Positions 23,447-35,557 of a stretch of DNA of 64,000 bases are shown here, one piece after another. Source of the DNA: Bolinopsis microptera. Its lineage: Eukaryota > Ctenophora > Tentaculata > Lobata > Bolinopsidae. Under the pieces are notes generated by a model. That model worked only from the letters and a program-made list of their open reading frames with translations, searched no databases and was not told the origin of the DNA. Made by a program: the position numbers and the translations under genes. Position 1 is the stretch's first letter; each line of letters opens with the position of its first letter. The DNA is taken from positions 15,581,837 to 15,645,836 of the forward strand of contig NC_087073.1 of NCBI RefSeq assembly GCF_026151205.1. The letters are read 5' to 3'.

Positions 23447-23548
23447 GACAGCACCAACAAACACCGCCACTCTGACTCATTATCTGACCTGGAAGCAGAC
23501 CCTGGAGAAGCAGACCTCAAAATATATATTGGCAGGAAACCGAAATAA
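23447..23548 (+). CDS. Possible terminal exon (acidic/His-rich tail)
   Basis: After an acceptor-like CTTCCACGACTCCGACAG, one frame reads a Ser/Asp/His-rich tail containing NKHRHSDSLSDLEADPGEAD and ending KIYIGRKPK before TAA. The composition is more protein-like than the overlapping 77-codon ORF in another frame. No upstream exon was found, so this is tentative. Confidence 0.25.
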   Translation, partial: DSTNKHRHSDSLSDLEADPGEADLKIYIGRKPK

Positions 23549-23966
23549 CAGTTTATGTGGCCTCACACTAACCGCTAAAACATTCGTTATAAAACACACC
23601 AGTACCATTAACCCTATAGTCCATCAAACAAACAATTTTATACGATAAGCAACATAAACACGCACACGTCTATTAGTATATATACACTATAACTAGTAGC
23701 AATGTGGATACCTGTTTTGTCGCAAGGTGATTAACCTGTTAGTTTTGACTTATAAAAACAATAAGTCTGTAACAAGTCACTCTCATTTCCTGTATTTCAA
23801 TGCGTATTATTGCAGAAGATTAATGGGGGCTAATTTAAGTTATATGCTTGCATAAATTGGCAGCTTATTATTAGTTTCATAATTCTCAATGGTTCGAGCT
23901 TCGTAAAAAAATCCGTTAAAATATTGGTTAGTGAAATCAATCTTTCGAAATAATTTTCTCTGGCCT

Positions 23967-24150
23967 GACACGGTTTGAACTGGAAAACAGCGTATAACAG
24001 TGTGGTCTGGACACGGTTGAACTGAAACGCGTATAAATTGTGGGTCTGTTGAGGTCAGTACACGGTTGAACTGGAAACGCGTATAACAGTGTGGTCTGTG
24101 GTGGTCTGTGACACGTTGAACTGGAAACGCGTATAAAAGTGTGGTTCTGA
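23967..24150. repeat. Tandem repeat, about 43-50 bp x 4
   Basis: Four imperfect units each read ACACGGTTGAACTGGAAAC, then GCGTATAA-AGTGTGGTCTG, with small insertions between them. Non-coding. Confidence 0.8.
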
Positions 24151-27100
24151 GATAATAAAGACCGGAATATTTGTGGATCCGAAATATCTACTCATAGAAT
24201 TCTCTGTAGCGCCTTCGTAATAATTCATTCATGCGACTTAACCTTGCATTACTTGAACAGTTCATTGGACCAAACGTATGGCGTATCTTTACCACAAGGA
24301 GTAACGATAGATGACTTGAAAGATTTAATTCATTCTACAAGAAATACGTGGGCCATAATCTGAAATTTCGTGGAATGAAAAGGAATTCGTTCTCTAATAA
24401 TTATAACCGATAAGGTGTGCGTTAACAACAATGAATCTGCAAAGATGAATGAATCGAAAGACGTGCTTCTGTTTCCATTATGGCATGGATTCTCAATTCG
24501 TAATATTCTTTATATCACCATTTGATATTTTTGATATATTAGTTTGCGAGGGAAGTTTGACCAAAAATAATTCTCGGACATCTTCCTTCTCAAAAACAAA
24601 TGATTGTGCGTCACGAACATAGTAATAATGATATAGGTCCAAACTTTTAGAATTTTTATGAGTTACGTTGAAAAATAGAATATGTATATAAGGCATAATA
24701 ATTCGCACGCATTGAGCGCCTCTCAGCTCTTCACATATACTACAAAGGTACCATTGTTAAACGAGAAGAGAATGATTCATTATTCGAACTACTATTTTTT
24801 ACTCCATTATTTTGTCGAACGTTCTGTCGTTGCGGTGGAGTTATGAAGACTGTAATTTCAAATGAATTTTGCCCGAAAATGATATCCAAAATGCTTTGAC
24901 ACATCACTAAATATATATGATTTTTGCAATATGATTTCAGGAAGGTGGAACAAGAAAATGTAACTGATTTTTTCACCGAAGAGAACCACATCGAGCATCA
25001 TTGTGAGTAAAGGAATCCGAATTGTGATTAATAACTGTAATACTTTAATTTAAAGGAGGTTCAATGTTTAGCAACTACCAATCCAATCTATAGGAGTGGT
25101 AGTTGCTGAACATTGACATAATTTGATAAATAATCGCCTGGATTAACTTATGTATCACAGAACCAGAATTCTAAAAGATTTCTTTCCACGACGGCTCATT
25201 AGGCACTTCATCATCTTTTTTAACGGTTCAACGAAAATTTTGTAAATGCTAGATGCGTGAGTCCACAATACCGAATATTAATAAATCATGAGCATGTTCA
25301 GGAATTCGATAGATTGGTTGATATATACTCTTTGCTTTTGGAATTGGAGTCTTGACCAGTGAATTAAATTTTTGGCAATATTTCTGGTATGTCAAATTAC
25401 CCTTTCAATTCTGTTAAACAATCATCGCCTCATCCGGGGATTAACTTAAAAATCTTTGACACCAGTAACAGATAAAATACTTATTATTCTAATAGAAATC
25501 TACCTAAATCCCCCAATCCTCCTGTCGATGAGAAAGATAATGGATCCTGCATTGTGCCTACAAACGTTTAATAGTGAACCTTGCCACCTCAGATTTAGGG
25601 GCTGGGGCGTCTCGACAGCCCCTTCAGTGTAACCTCCTTCTCAAGCTTCGGGACCATACGTATTGTTTAATGAGTCCAAATTATTTCTAGCTTAATATGT
25701 AAACATTTCAAATCAACATCTGACCAGGGTCCCTACAATAATACGATTCAAACCCAATTATCTCTTGAAAAAAATCACTGAATTAATAGCAAAACCCAAG
25801 TCCTGTTTGTCCCAGATTACTTGTACGATCGAGGAGTGAGATAGTTAACAATGTGGGAGTGCTAAACAGATGTTACTCCTGTTCCTCTACCTACACTATA
25901 GCTGCTAACAGCTACGAGAGATTTTCTGGGAGTTAAGAGACCTAATGTCTTACAATTCATTAAAAAAACAGTCGAATATACGATGTGTAATTTTTATTGA
26001 GTCTTCTACCAAATCATTCCACGTAATGGCCTATTTTCTGGAAATCAAATCTATTAACATTTATCTGAATGGCCAATACCATGATTTATGTTAATATCGA
26101 GGTTTTACACTAACGAAATTTGTAAACTTCACTAAATTAACGCTGAGAAAATAATCACTGCATCCGTTTCTGGAGATTGTAAACAAGAAGTTTGCTTGAC
26201 AACTTGGCAGCAAATTTGGTTTTACACCACTATGTTACTCCCTTTTTACTGTTTGCAATGCAGGTACAGTTTTTGACTATCATTAAGTAGTAAATATTTA
26301 AGAAGTGGGTACTGATATATAAACCTTCCTTGCTAGAAGCCCTCTGATAGAAGCAAAAAAACCTGCAAACATAACAAATTATACCTGTCATCTACTGCGA
26401 AGATTCAACATTCTGTAAAATGCGCTTATCACAAAATTTGCGACTATTAAGTTATAGCAAATGAATACTTTTAAGTAAATGGAGGAAAAAGAAACAGGAG
26501 AAAAACAAAAATGACAGTTTTACTTTATCACGATAAAGATATCAAATATTATTAATATAATTGAACCCAAAAACTCTTGCTAGGGAAGTTTTAATATAGA
26601 CAAGTATCTTTTTAACTGAAAATATTAAGAAATGCTAATAACTATGTAAATAGACGACTGATTCACTATCAGCTTGTCGAGAAGTCATTAAACAATTCGG
26701 TCGTTGTACAAAAAGCCTTTATAATTTAGAGACAGTACAAACGAAACAAAAATATTACTAATTATAGATAGGGTGAGTCCGCAAGTTGAAGTAAAGTTGA
26801 GTTAATTCTTTAGAATCGTTTAAATGCTTCCGTTTTAATACTAGGGTACCCCCTACTTAAAGTTAGTAATAAATTAAGCCATCATTAAGTCCAGAAGAGA
26901 ATTAAACAGCATATCTATGCTTGAGGGTTGTAGGGAAAAAGGTAAAAGCTCATAAAAATAAAGTTAATTAAACCAAATCGCCATTGTTCAATAACCAACC
27001 AAAACGTTGCGAATTGACGCGTTGAGTGGTAACGCGTGAGCGAAACGCAAACCTTATTTAACTACATTAAACTATATTTTCATTCTCATAAAAAATACTA

Positions 27101-28600
27101 CACTCCACAGCTCATGTAGGAGCATATGTTTACAACGACACACGGGTTACTGTTACAACAAGGAGTGGTTCGGGACCGACGGTCTCGGATAAACTATTGA
27201 GGTTATCTTTTTTCAATTATACTATTATAGAAGTCAGATTGAATAATTAGAAACTGATCGAATTCAATTCAGAATAACTAAACAGATGTAAGAACTGCTG
27301 TACAGAGGAATACCAAGCAAACTGAGAACAGTATATTTAGCTGATCAAAGATTTAGACTGATTTCGCATGAGGCATATTCAATATATTAAAGGACCAGTA
27401 ACTGAAAAATATGTAGTCTCCCATTGGCTAAAGTAAATCAGCTGTGACAACTGTAAAGAATCGTAACGCCGAAAGAACCAACTCTCTAGCGTACGTGTAA
27501 CGCGGTGTTATTGCAATAATAACGTGGCCTCGTGACGTCATAAAGGTCCCTCAGTGCGCGCTGCATAGCGTAATTTACTTACAAAATGTTTATCATCGAC
27601 AATATAACACGAGAAACTCACTCAAATTTTAGAACTATGACTATTACCCTAGTTCTCCAAAACCTTATAGTTTTAGGCTATCATCCTAACTAAAGGAATA
27701 GCTGAATTGGATGGTACAGAGCTCACGAACATGATTTTTCAACAGTGATATAGGTTCTTTGAACATTGGCGGGTGAATGTACGGTTAGAAAGTTTCATGC
27801 TATACAACTTATGTCATATGTGATAATTTTGGATTGTTTTTCAATGCTTAATTACACACGCAGGGAGACTGTACCGATTATTTTTCCCAGTCCATGAAAC
27901 CTACGAATTTAGAAAGAATACAGATAAGTAGGATTTTGTCAATTCCGAGAGCAATTATATTTATACGCATAGCGAAATTCTAAATTTAATCTGCAGTGGT
28001 CTGCCAGTACAGGAGACAAGAAGTCTGGCTACTTTACGGCCGTTCCACTGGAACCATAAGTAAAGTAGCTTCTATCAGAACAGTGCCGTGGAAGCAGAAT
28101 TCCGCCAAAATACCCGTCTAACCAAATAGTAAAATTACAGATTGGAGGGCGTGTACGTGTGAGGTGTGTTTTGAATTAGACTCCGGCTTACCTATTGTAT
28201 CATAATTGCATTTCATCGGTGCTAACATAAATAAACTACTGGTAAGTTTTAAAATACCCCTTGCAAAAGTGGTTCAGTCGATCGACCCACTGAACAACTA
28301 TAGAATTTCCCAAGACCCTATAATTCTCTGGCCATAATTACGGCAGCGATCGATTGTTAGAATGCTAAGATGACCAACGTTAATCTATACAATTTCTAAA
28401 ACTATGAGCAAAGCACTTTTAATCTAAAAATACCTTTTTTATATACTCCTGATTTTTACATTTCACGTAAAACAATGTCGCCAGAGGTTGATCATGGACC
28501 TAACAGCTTAATTTGAAGATAAAATGACTAGAGCATCTCTAAAAGTATAACTCTAAAGTTGTGTAGCTCCCAGTCATTTAATGGACATTTATAATGGAAA
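24151..28600. other. Gene-poor stretch with one miRNA-like hairpin
   Basis: I see no supported gene. Two neighbouring minus-strand ORFs (24493-24708 and 24740-24991) have some protein-like composition but no motif or splice support. The 25061-25116 hairpin is listed separately. A CG-bearing patch near 27525-27570 contains the palindrome TGACGTCA. Confidence 0.4.
25061..25116. ncRNA. miRNA-precursor-like hairpin
   Basis: The arms at 25061-25080 and 25097-25116 pair over 20 bp with one G-U wobble and no bulge, around a 16-nt loop. The total length is 56 nt. The size and near-perfect pairing resemble a small pre-miRNA. It stands alone in AT-rich DNA with no TSD or terminal repeat nearby, which argues mildly against a MITE end. 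No expression evidence is available. Confidence 0.35.
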
Positions 28601-29174
28601 TGAACCTGCAAATGTTTCTAATACTCACGAAACTTTGCAAAGACCTTCCCGAAGTTTATTGGAAATAAAACGATTATCGTTTGGAACATTTTATGACCGG
28701 GGTTTGGGGGGAGAAGAACCCAGGAAGGGGCCACCGCCCATTTTTGCCCCAATAACGTAACCGACCCCTTGCTTCTGAAGTGTCGTAGAGACTTCAACAT
28801 AGGCGTTGACGAAGCCGCATATGCATTATATATAGGAGTTATTGAGCAACACATGGCCTAAAATCCTTACTTATCGATAAATTCGCATAAACCATTTTGG
28901 GCTGGTGCTAAGCCCATTTCGATATGATCGTGATGGTGTCTTCAGATCAGGAAAGGCAAAAGAACCGCAATTAGCATATTAATATATGACTTTTACACAA
29001 AAACATATGCCTTAAAGTGCTTACTTTTTTCAGTTATTGGCGAAAAACTGAATTCGGTTCCAGAAATCATCCAAACAATGGTATCTGGTTAATTGGTCTA
29101 TGAAGGCCCTAAAGGTTTTGAATGTGTGCAAATTGTCAGAATGCCATGTTTAAATACAACTTATAAGCAACATG

Positions 29175-30110
29175 TACCTTCAGATTCTATTTTTATATCT
29201 TTATTAAAATATAATTCAACTCATACTACACAGCGTGATAGTCAGGCTACCAGTGTTTTAGCAGAGCTTTCTCATAACTTTCAGATTCTTATTTTTATAT
29301 CTTTATTAAAATATAATTCAACTCATACTGCACAGTGTGATAGTCAGGCTACCAGTGTTTTAGCAGAGCTTTCTCATAAATTTCAGATTCTTATTTTTAT
29401 ATCTTTATTAAAATATAATTCAACTCATACTACACAGCGTGATAGTCAGGCTACCAGTGTTTTAGCAGAGCTTTCAAATAACTTTCAGATTCTTATTTTT
29501 ATATCTTTATCAAAATATAATTCAACTCATACTGCACAGTGTGATAGTCAGGCTACCAGTGTTTTAGCAGAGCTTTCAAATAACTTTCAGATTCTTATTT
29601 TTATATCTTTATTAAAATATAATTCAACTCATACTGCACAGCGTGATAGTCAGGCTACCAGTGTTTTAGCAGAGCTTTCTCATAACTTTCAGATTCTTAT
29701 TTTTATATCTTTATTAAAATATAATTCAACTCATACTGCACAGCGTGATAGTCAGGCTACCAGTGTTTTAGCAGAGCTTTCTCATAACTTTCAGATTCTT
29801 ATTTTTATATCTTTATTAAAATATAATTCAACTCATACTGCACAGCGTGATAGTCAGACTACCAGTGATTTAGCAGAGCTTTCTCATAACTTTCAGATTC
29901 TTATTTTTATATCTTTATTAAAATGTAATTCGACTCATACTGCACAGCGTGATAGTCAGGCTACCAGTGTTTTAGCAGAGCTTTCAAATATCTTTCAGAT
30001 TCTTATTTTTATATCTTTATTAAAATATAATTCAACTCATACTGCACAGCGTGATAGTCAGGCTACCAATGTTTTAGCAGAGCTTTCACATAACTTTCAG
30101 ATTCTAAGTA
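29175..30110 (+). repeat. 102-bp minisatellite x 9 in an open frame
   Basis: Nine nearly identical 102-bp units (34 codons) keep one frame open for 347 codons (29093-30136). Each unit reads like YNSTHTAQRDSQATSVLAEL followed by SHNFQILIFISLLK. Many differences are CG/TG changes (CAGCGT and CAGTGT). A period divisible by three keeps any frame open by itself, so coding is not proven; there is no upstream exon or signal peptide. Treat it as a minisatellite. Confidence 0.85.
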
Positions 30111-30189
30111 GAATTTCTTGTTTCATAGAATATTAGACAAGTAATTTGGTAAAGAATTGAGGGGTCAATTAAAAATAAAACAAGAAAAT

Positions 30190-30318
30190 CCAGGTCAGTC
30201 CATCAACTGGGCTCAGATCCAAGTCAAGATAAGTCCCTCAACTAGGCTCAGAACAAATCCAGGTTAGCCCCTCAACTAGGTTCAGAAACAAATTCAGGTT
30301 AGTCCTTCAACTTGGATC
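30190..30318. repeat. About 36-bp repeat x 4
   Basis: Imperfect units of the form CAGGTTAGTCCCTCAACTAG followed by GCTCAGAACAAATC. It lies directly beside the 102-bp minisatellite. Confidence 0.75.
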
Positions 30319-30396
30319 CTCTGGTGGGGGAGATCTCTAGGAATGTCAATGAGAAGCTTTCCTACAACGCCCTCAACTTCGAGCAGGGGTAGCAGA

Positions 30397-31971
30397 TTAC
30401 TCAGTCTCCTGTGGTGAAAATTAGTTTAATAAATATTCTATGAATTATTTTAAAAATTTGTTTAATAACTCTATTTCATCAAGTAATTTTATAGCTAGAT
30501 AATTAATGTTACTTAACAGAACAGTTAGGGTTTCAGTTACTTACATCAAGTAAGGCAGCCCAATCTATTTCGGGGATAGGCAACGGCATCTGCTTCCCTT
30601 TCGATTTCTGTAGAATTTGAATATGTTATTTACAATACAACCATCGTTTTTAGAACACTGCTTCGTTATATATAATTATATATATCTACCAAATAAAGTG
30701 AACCAATCGAATGGAATCGATTCTCTAGAGTTGGTAAAAGCAATGTGAAAATGGATTATTTAACTAACAATGCGTGATAGCACATAATTAAAGTGATAAG
30801 CATAATTTAATGTTTGTTTGATGTGAAATGCGATAACTAGTTTAAATTCTAGTATATTTACGATATACAACTTGCAAAGCACAGCCTATCTATGTCAATT
30901 TGTGATTTTCAATGAGCTTACTGGTTTCGTTTGGGGGTTCTCTGTAAATTCCTGAGAAACCCTGCCCCTTGACTTTCCTGATCTTGCACCCTGTAATATG
31001 ATTAGGTTATGCATAGTGGTAGCATACATTGATATCTAGTTATGCAATTCATCTGAAAAAAACAAAAAAAACATTGAAATATTCACAAATCGCAATTCGA
31101 CAGCGAATTGCACAACTAGACGTCGATAAAATTTATTGAAAGCGTCTATCTTAGTATGATAAAGCTAAGTTGGTTGTCATCAGACCACTCTAAGTGAAAA
31201 TCTAATACCTAACATAAATTCTGAATCTCTTTTGTATACGATTTAAAGTCAGAACTATATGAAAATGAAAATTTACGTTGGTCTCAGCTGGTGTCACTGT
31301 CCTTTTTACCGGCTGAAAAATTATCGGAGTAGGAAGCAAACATACACTAAAACCATGGTTATCTTTATTTGTGAATTAAGACCATAAATATAAATACACT
31401 CTTTAATTCTTATACATTTTTTTAATTAATTGATGCTAAAAAAGTGAAATAGCAAATTCATTTATATTGGAATCTTTAAAAATGTACCTTTCTTTTTTTC
31501 GGGGTATCCTCTACTTGGTTGTCCAGGATGGCAATACCAACAATATTCTTAAACTTTCTGCCACCATGGTTTGCAGACACCTTTTCTCTGATTTGTATTC
31601 ATACTCTATCAGTCTCCTAAAAGATTAGTATTGAAATACCTAAGCTAATAAAAGTATATCTTCGGTCAGTGGAGATGTTAACTAACTATTTTGAACTCAT
31701 CATCAAGAACACACAGTCTTTCTACCAATACCATGTTACCATTGAAAGATCGTATATGACAGATATATCTTTTATTATCAAGGGTATTTCAATACTTTTA
31801 ATGTAAGTAACGAGCTAAGCTACAGTACTTACTTTTAACAATTGCGGTATGATCTGGTTGTAAACTGTAAAGTCTTCTACCGTGTCATCGTTGAACATAA
31901 TGGTAAGTGCTGTCTTATCCTTGCCTGGTGATGCCAAGAATTCTATTTTCCCGTTTAAGTACATAATCTTT
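30397..31971 (-). CDS. 3' part of a minus-strand gene with an in-frame TGA
   Basis: Four exons in order: 31971-31833, 31616-31488, 30607-30545 and 30408-30397. All three internal junctions are phase 0 with good GT and AG sites; the second exon has a TACTAAT branch-like site before its acceptor. The first encodes KIMYLNGKIEFLASPGKDK, IMFNDDTVEDF and NQIIPQLLK. The second encodes REKVSANHGGRKFKNIVGI and ends in PKKRK. The third encodes KSKGKQMPLPIPEIDWAALL. The last adds ETE and a TAA stop. The second exon has a TGA as its sixth codon where Trp would fit. The pattern suggests an intracellular, perhaps nuclear, protein with a Tudor-like beta segment (inference). Upstream exons were not found; a possible 25-nt one is at 33164-33140. 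The TGA may mean a pseudogene, a polymorphism or a base error. Confidence 0.5.
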
Positions 31972-32436
31972 CTAAAGTTGAACAAATGGTTAAGGGTATG
32001 AGAAAATGGATAACTAAAGTTTCTCAATAGTTTACATGGATTAATCAGTTAAAATTAGATAATATTGGTAAGAAGGTTTTAAGATTGTTGGAGGAACCAA
32101 CAGAGATGAACAAGAAGTGAATAAAAATGTGTGCGTATCTAGTCTATCCGTGATATTTTTACTGAAAAATGGGTGTATTTGCGCTGGATAGGATCAAAAT
32201 TTTAGTCTTTTGAACGTCATCGCAAAGAGTTTGAAAAGCGATTGTTCTTACACATTCAAGGAAAAGAAGCACCCACCCTTCTCATGGTTAAATATCGTCC
32301 CAGAGTCTTAAACAAAGAACTTAAACTTAAAGAGAACTGAATGTTAGTGAACTGGAAGTGGTGCAGCTATATAAGGACGCCTGTGCTCATTTCATTTGGG
32401 CTCAACATTCCTCCTTTTCTACTTACTTGTATCCAG

Positions 32437-32890
32437 TCCAAAAAAGAATTTCACTGTAGTTTGCTTGCATCAAGATACCTTACTAGCTTGCATCAAGATA
32501 GTATGGTAGGTAAACTGTGCTACACTTCACTTTGTTACTATGATCTGTGATAAATTTAAATTAAAATAAAATTTGTCACCGTTCAAGTTAAATAAGGCAG
32601 TCCAAAAAAACAATTTCACTGTAGTTTGCTTGCATCAAGATACCTTACTAGCTTGCATCAAGATAGTATGGTAGGTAAACTGTGCTACACTTCACTCTGT
32701 TACTATGATCTATGATAAATTTAAATTAAAATAAAATTTGTCACCGTTCAAGTTAAATAAGGCAGTCCAAAAAAAAGAATTTCACTGTAGTTTGCTTGCA
32801 TCAAGATACCTTACTAGCTTGCATCAAGATAGTATGGTAGGTAAACTGTGCTACACTTCACTCTGTTACTATGATCTATGATAAATTTTA
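32437..32890. repeat. 165-bp tandem repeat, nearly three copies
   Basis: Units start at about 32437, 32602 and 32767 with TCCAAAAAA then TTTCACTGTAGTTTGCTTGC. Each unit carries an internal duplication of CTTGCATCAAGATA. The copies are almost identical, so the array is young. Confidence 0.85.
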
Positions 32891-33484
32891 ACTTCTAAGA
32901 ATTTAGCTTCCATGCAATAGACAGTGAGCTAGTTGAACAATGAGTTTATCATGCACCTGGATCAGTAAACAGTACTTTCATCTAAGAACTGAATAAAGGA
33001 ACGAGTTTGTGATGAATGCGTTAAAGTCTAGTAGGGTAGGGGTGTGGTAGTTTTTAGATCAAATAAGTGAAAAATTTAGCTTCCATGTGGTGGATATCAA
33101 GTTGGTTGAACAATGAGTTATTGAATTTTACAAGCTCACCGCTCGATTCAATCATCTGCTCTATCTAAATGAAAAACTTCGTACGCTGTTAATTAATCTT
33201 CATGGTTCATACAATAACTTCACTCGAGGAGAGACCGTTTGCACTGTTAACAATATCTAGAGAGGCCAGAGGGTTGACTGTTTTCTCTATTCTAGATCTA
33301 TTCAATAGAGGCTGACAAAGTTTTATGGAACTGCAGACAATAGTTAAAAAGAACTAACTGTTTTCTGGATCTTCAGACTCTAATCATAGAGAGTTACTCT
33401 TTAGATCTACAGATAATAGTAAAAAAAAGGAGTGATTGGTTCAGCAATAGAGTTTGTAAAACGGTTATCAAGTATCAAAAATCC

Positions 33485-33680
33485 GTGAAATTTTTACAAG
33501 TGTCGAAAATGCTCGAAATTTTTACAAGTATCGAAAACCCGTGAAATTTTTACAAGTGTCGAAAATCCTCGAAATTTTTACAAGTGTCGGAAAATCCTCG
33601 AAATTTTTACAAGTGTCGAAAATGCTCGAAATTTTTACAAGTATCGAAAATCCGTGAAATTTTTACAAGTGTCGGAAAAT
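33485..33680. repeat. 28-bp minisatellite x 7
   Basis: Seven units of the form CGAAATTTTTACAAGTGTCG plus an 8-nt variable part. It ends about 50 bp before the break at which the first arylsulfatase sequence begins. Confidence 0.85.
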
Positions 33681-33727
33681 GTGTGCAATAGCAAAATGTG
33701 TGCTACAGAGGGTAAATATCTCTTACT

Positions 33728-34571
33728 GGCTGATAACACCGTCATCGTATTCAGCTCTGACAATGGAGCAAATGTAGGGTGCGTAAGCCATGTCACTGCT
33801 AGTAATTACCCTTACAGAGGCGGCAAACGTTCTATCTATGAAGGTGGGATCAGATCACCTTCATTTGTATGGGCTGGAAGTCGACTAGCTCCTGCAACAT
33901 CTAACGCTCTCATTCACGTTGCTGATTGGCTGCCCACATTTTGGGGTCTTGCTAGTCTGCAAGGGACGATGAAGCCGAACAACCCCATCAAAACTAAGTC
34001 ACTAGATGGCGTAAATCAGTGGCAGACTATATCAGAGAATAAAGCTTCGGAGAGGACGGAGATCTTACTGAATATTGATCCTTATCCTCTAAGTAATGGT
34101 CACAAGGTCCCTAACTATGGGATCAGATGGAAAGAGTGGAAACTAATTCTAGGGTCAGGGGGTCCCCCAAGTGGCTGGTACCCAGCTCCAAGACTGAACG
34201 ATCTCGAGACCGCGGACAGAACTTGCCACAAACCTATCGCAGGCCTCGTGGAGTTATACAATATCGAGCTGGATCCTTACGAACGTAGAAATGTGTCCGA
34301 CCGCTACCCTCACCTTGTAAAGAAGCTAACTCACAAGTTGATGGCGTACAATGCTACTGCTGTTCCACCAGGGAATACTAAACATGACCCAGCTTCAAGT
34401 CCTAAGAATTTCAACCACACATGGATGCCTTGGATGGAAGATGGGGAGGAAGTGGGGGAGAATATGAGGAAGAACTTGTGGGAGATGGAAGAGTACAACT
34501 GGGTCCAAATGGAGGTGGAAGAGCTGCCGGACCCTTGCTACCAGGTTGTGAATAATGATGTAGATTTATGA
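33728..34571 (+). pseudogene. Arylsulfatase A-copy: 3' half only
   Basis: Similarity to the intact sulfatase (37226-39012) begins abruptly at GCTGATAACACCGTC near 33728, residue 269 of 548. The sequence upstream is unrelated and starts from a minisatellite. What remains is the C-terminal half, with the metal-site motif FSSDNGA and the [10 protein letters not shown] motif. The signal peptide and the catalytic Cys-x-Pro-x-Arg are missing. The frame is fully open (to TGA at 34569-34571), and upstream in-frame codons lend it a spurious 305-residue ORF. It is the left end of a 4.4-kb tandem duplication, so it arose by unequal exchange inside the exon rather than by decay. Confidence 0.75.
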
Positions 34572-35557
34572 GCTTCAACAAACTTGTTCAGAGTGATTAA
34601 TATGATTTAACGAACAACTATGAACTGGGCTTTTTTTTAAACTTTTCCATGGTTATGTCAATAAATCTAACAAGATTTTAACAAGGTAGAAAAAAATTAA
34701 AGGTTTCGCTTATTGTTTGTAAAAAGTAGGTGCTTGAATTTTGTTGTGTTCTCTGAGCCATTATATTAATCATTTATATTTTTATTTCTTTTCTAAAATT
34801 TTAGAAAATTTGTTAAACAGATAGTTAATTGGGAATGGAAGCATTCAGTAAAATAAAACTACCAAGTCACAAGCGTTTTTACTTATTTTAGCAAATGTGG
34901 AAAAACGTCACCCAAAATTTTTAGAACTGGTTATTTAATTGAGTGAAATTGGAATTACGGAAACAGTTATAGTACAGCAACAGAGATCTGAAAAATATTA
35001 TTTCAATATTTGATTACTTATCTTGGAGCTGTATTGAATTTATCGTAGAGATTTAGTATATAATAGCCTGGGGTCCCCAGGTAAATAAAGACTTTAAATT
35101 ATGGGTCCACGTGCATCATAGTCGTTCACTAAGAGTATAGAACGCGAGCCCTTGCTAATTATAAATATGATTAGAGATGATCTGCACGATCAGTCTATCT
35201 AGAATTATAAAAGGTCCAACGAAACAAGAATCAATTATTGAACAGCTGGCATCCCAACACCATTTATCTTATATTTCTTATTTTCCACTTAACTCCAGTT
35301 TAATTAATTTTCCAACACGTGCCTTCCAGTATCAATCTATTAGTATTCGTCTTGCAGGTGTTTTTTATCTTTACGAGCTGATCTAAATAGGTGGCTCCTT
35401 AGTGTCTAACAGTCTTACGATAATTGCTGAGAGGTTTCCTTACGTTTGCTCTTTTTTCAGCTTCGTCGGTTTTGATTAATAATGGTAGTCATTGTATAGA
35501 TTTGAAAAAATGTAGGACGGTCGCTAGATTAATTTAAATTCATACCAGATTTCAAAC

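Noticed and set aside
24493-24991. Two adjacent minus-strand ORFs as exons
   Set aside because: Some protein-like composition, but no agreeing splice sites or family features.
29175-30318. CRISPR-like arrays
   Set aside because: The tandem repeats have no unique spacers and the genome is eukaryotic.
33140-33164. 25-nt micro-exon (IEQMIESS) of the 30.4-32.0 kb gene
   Set aside because: It has a good acceptor and donor, but its exit phase does not fit the next exon found, so it is only noted.
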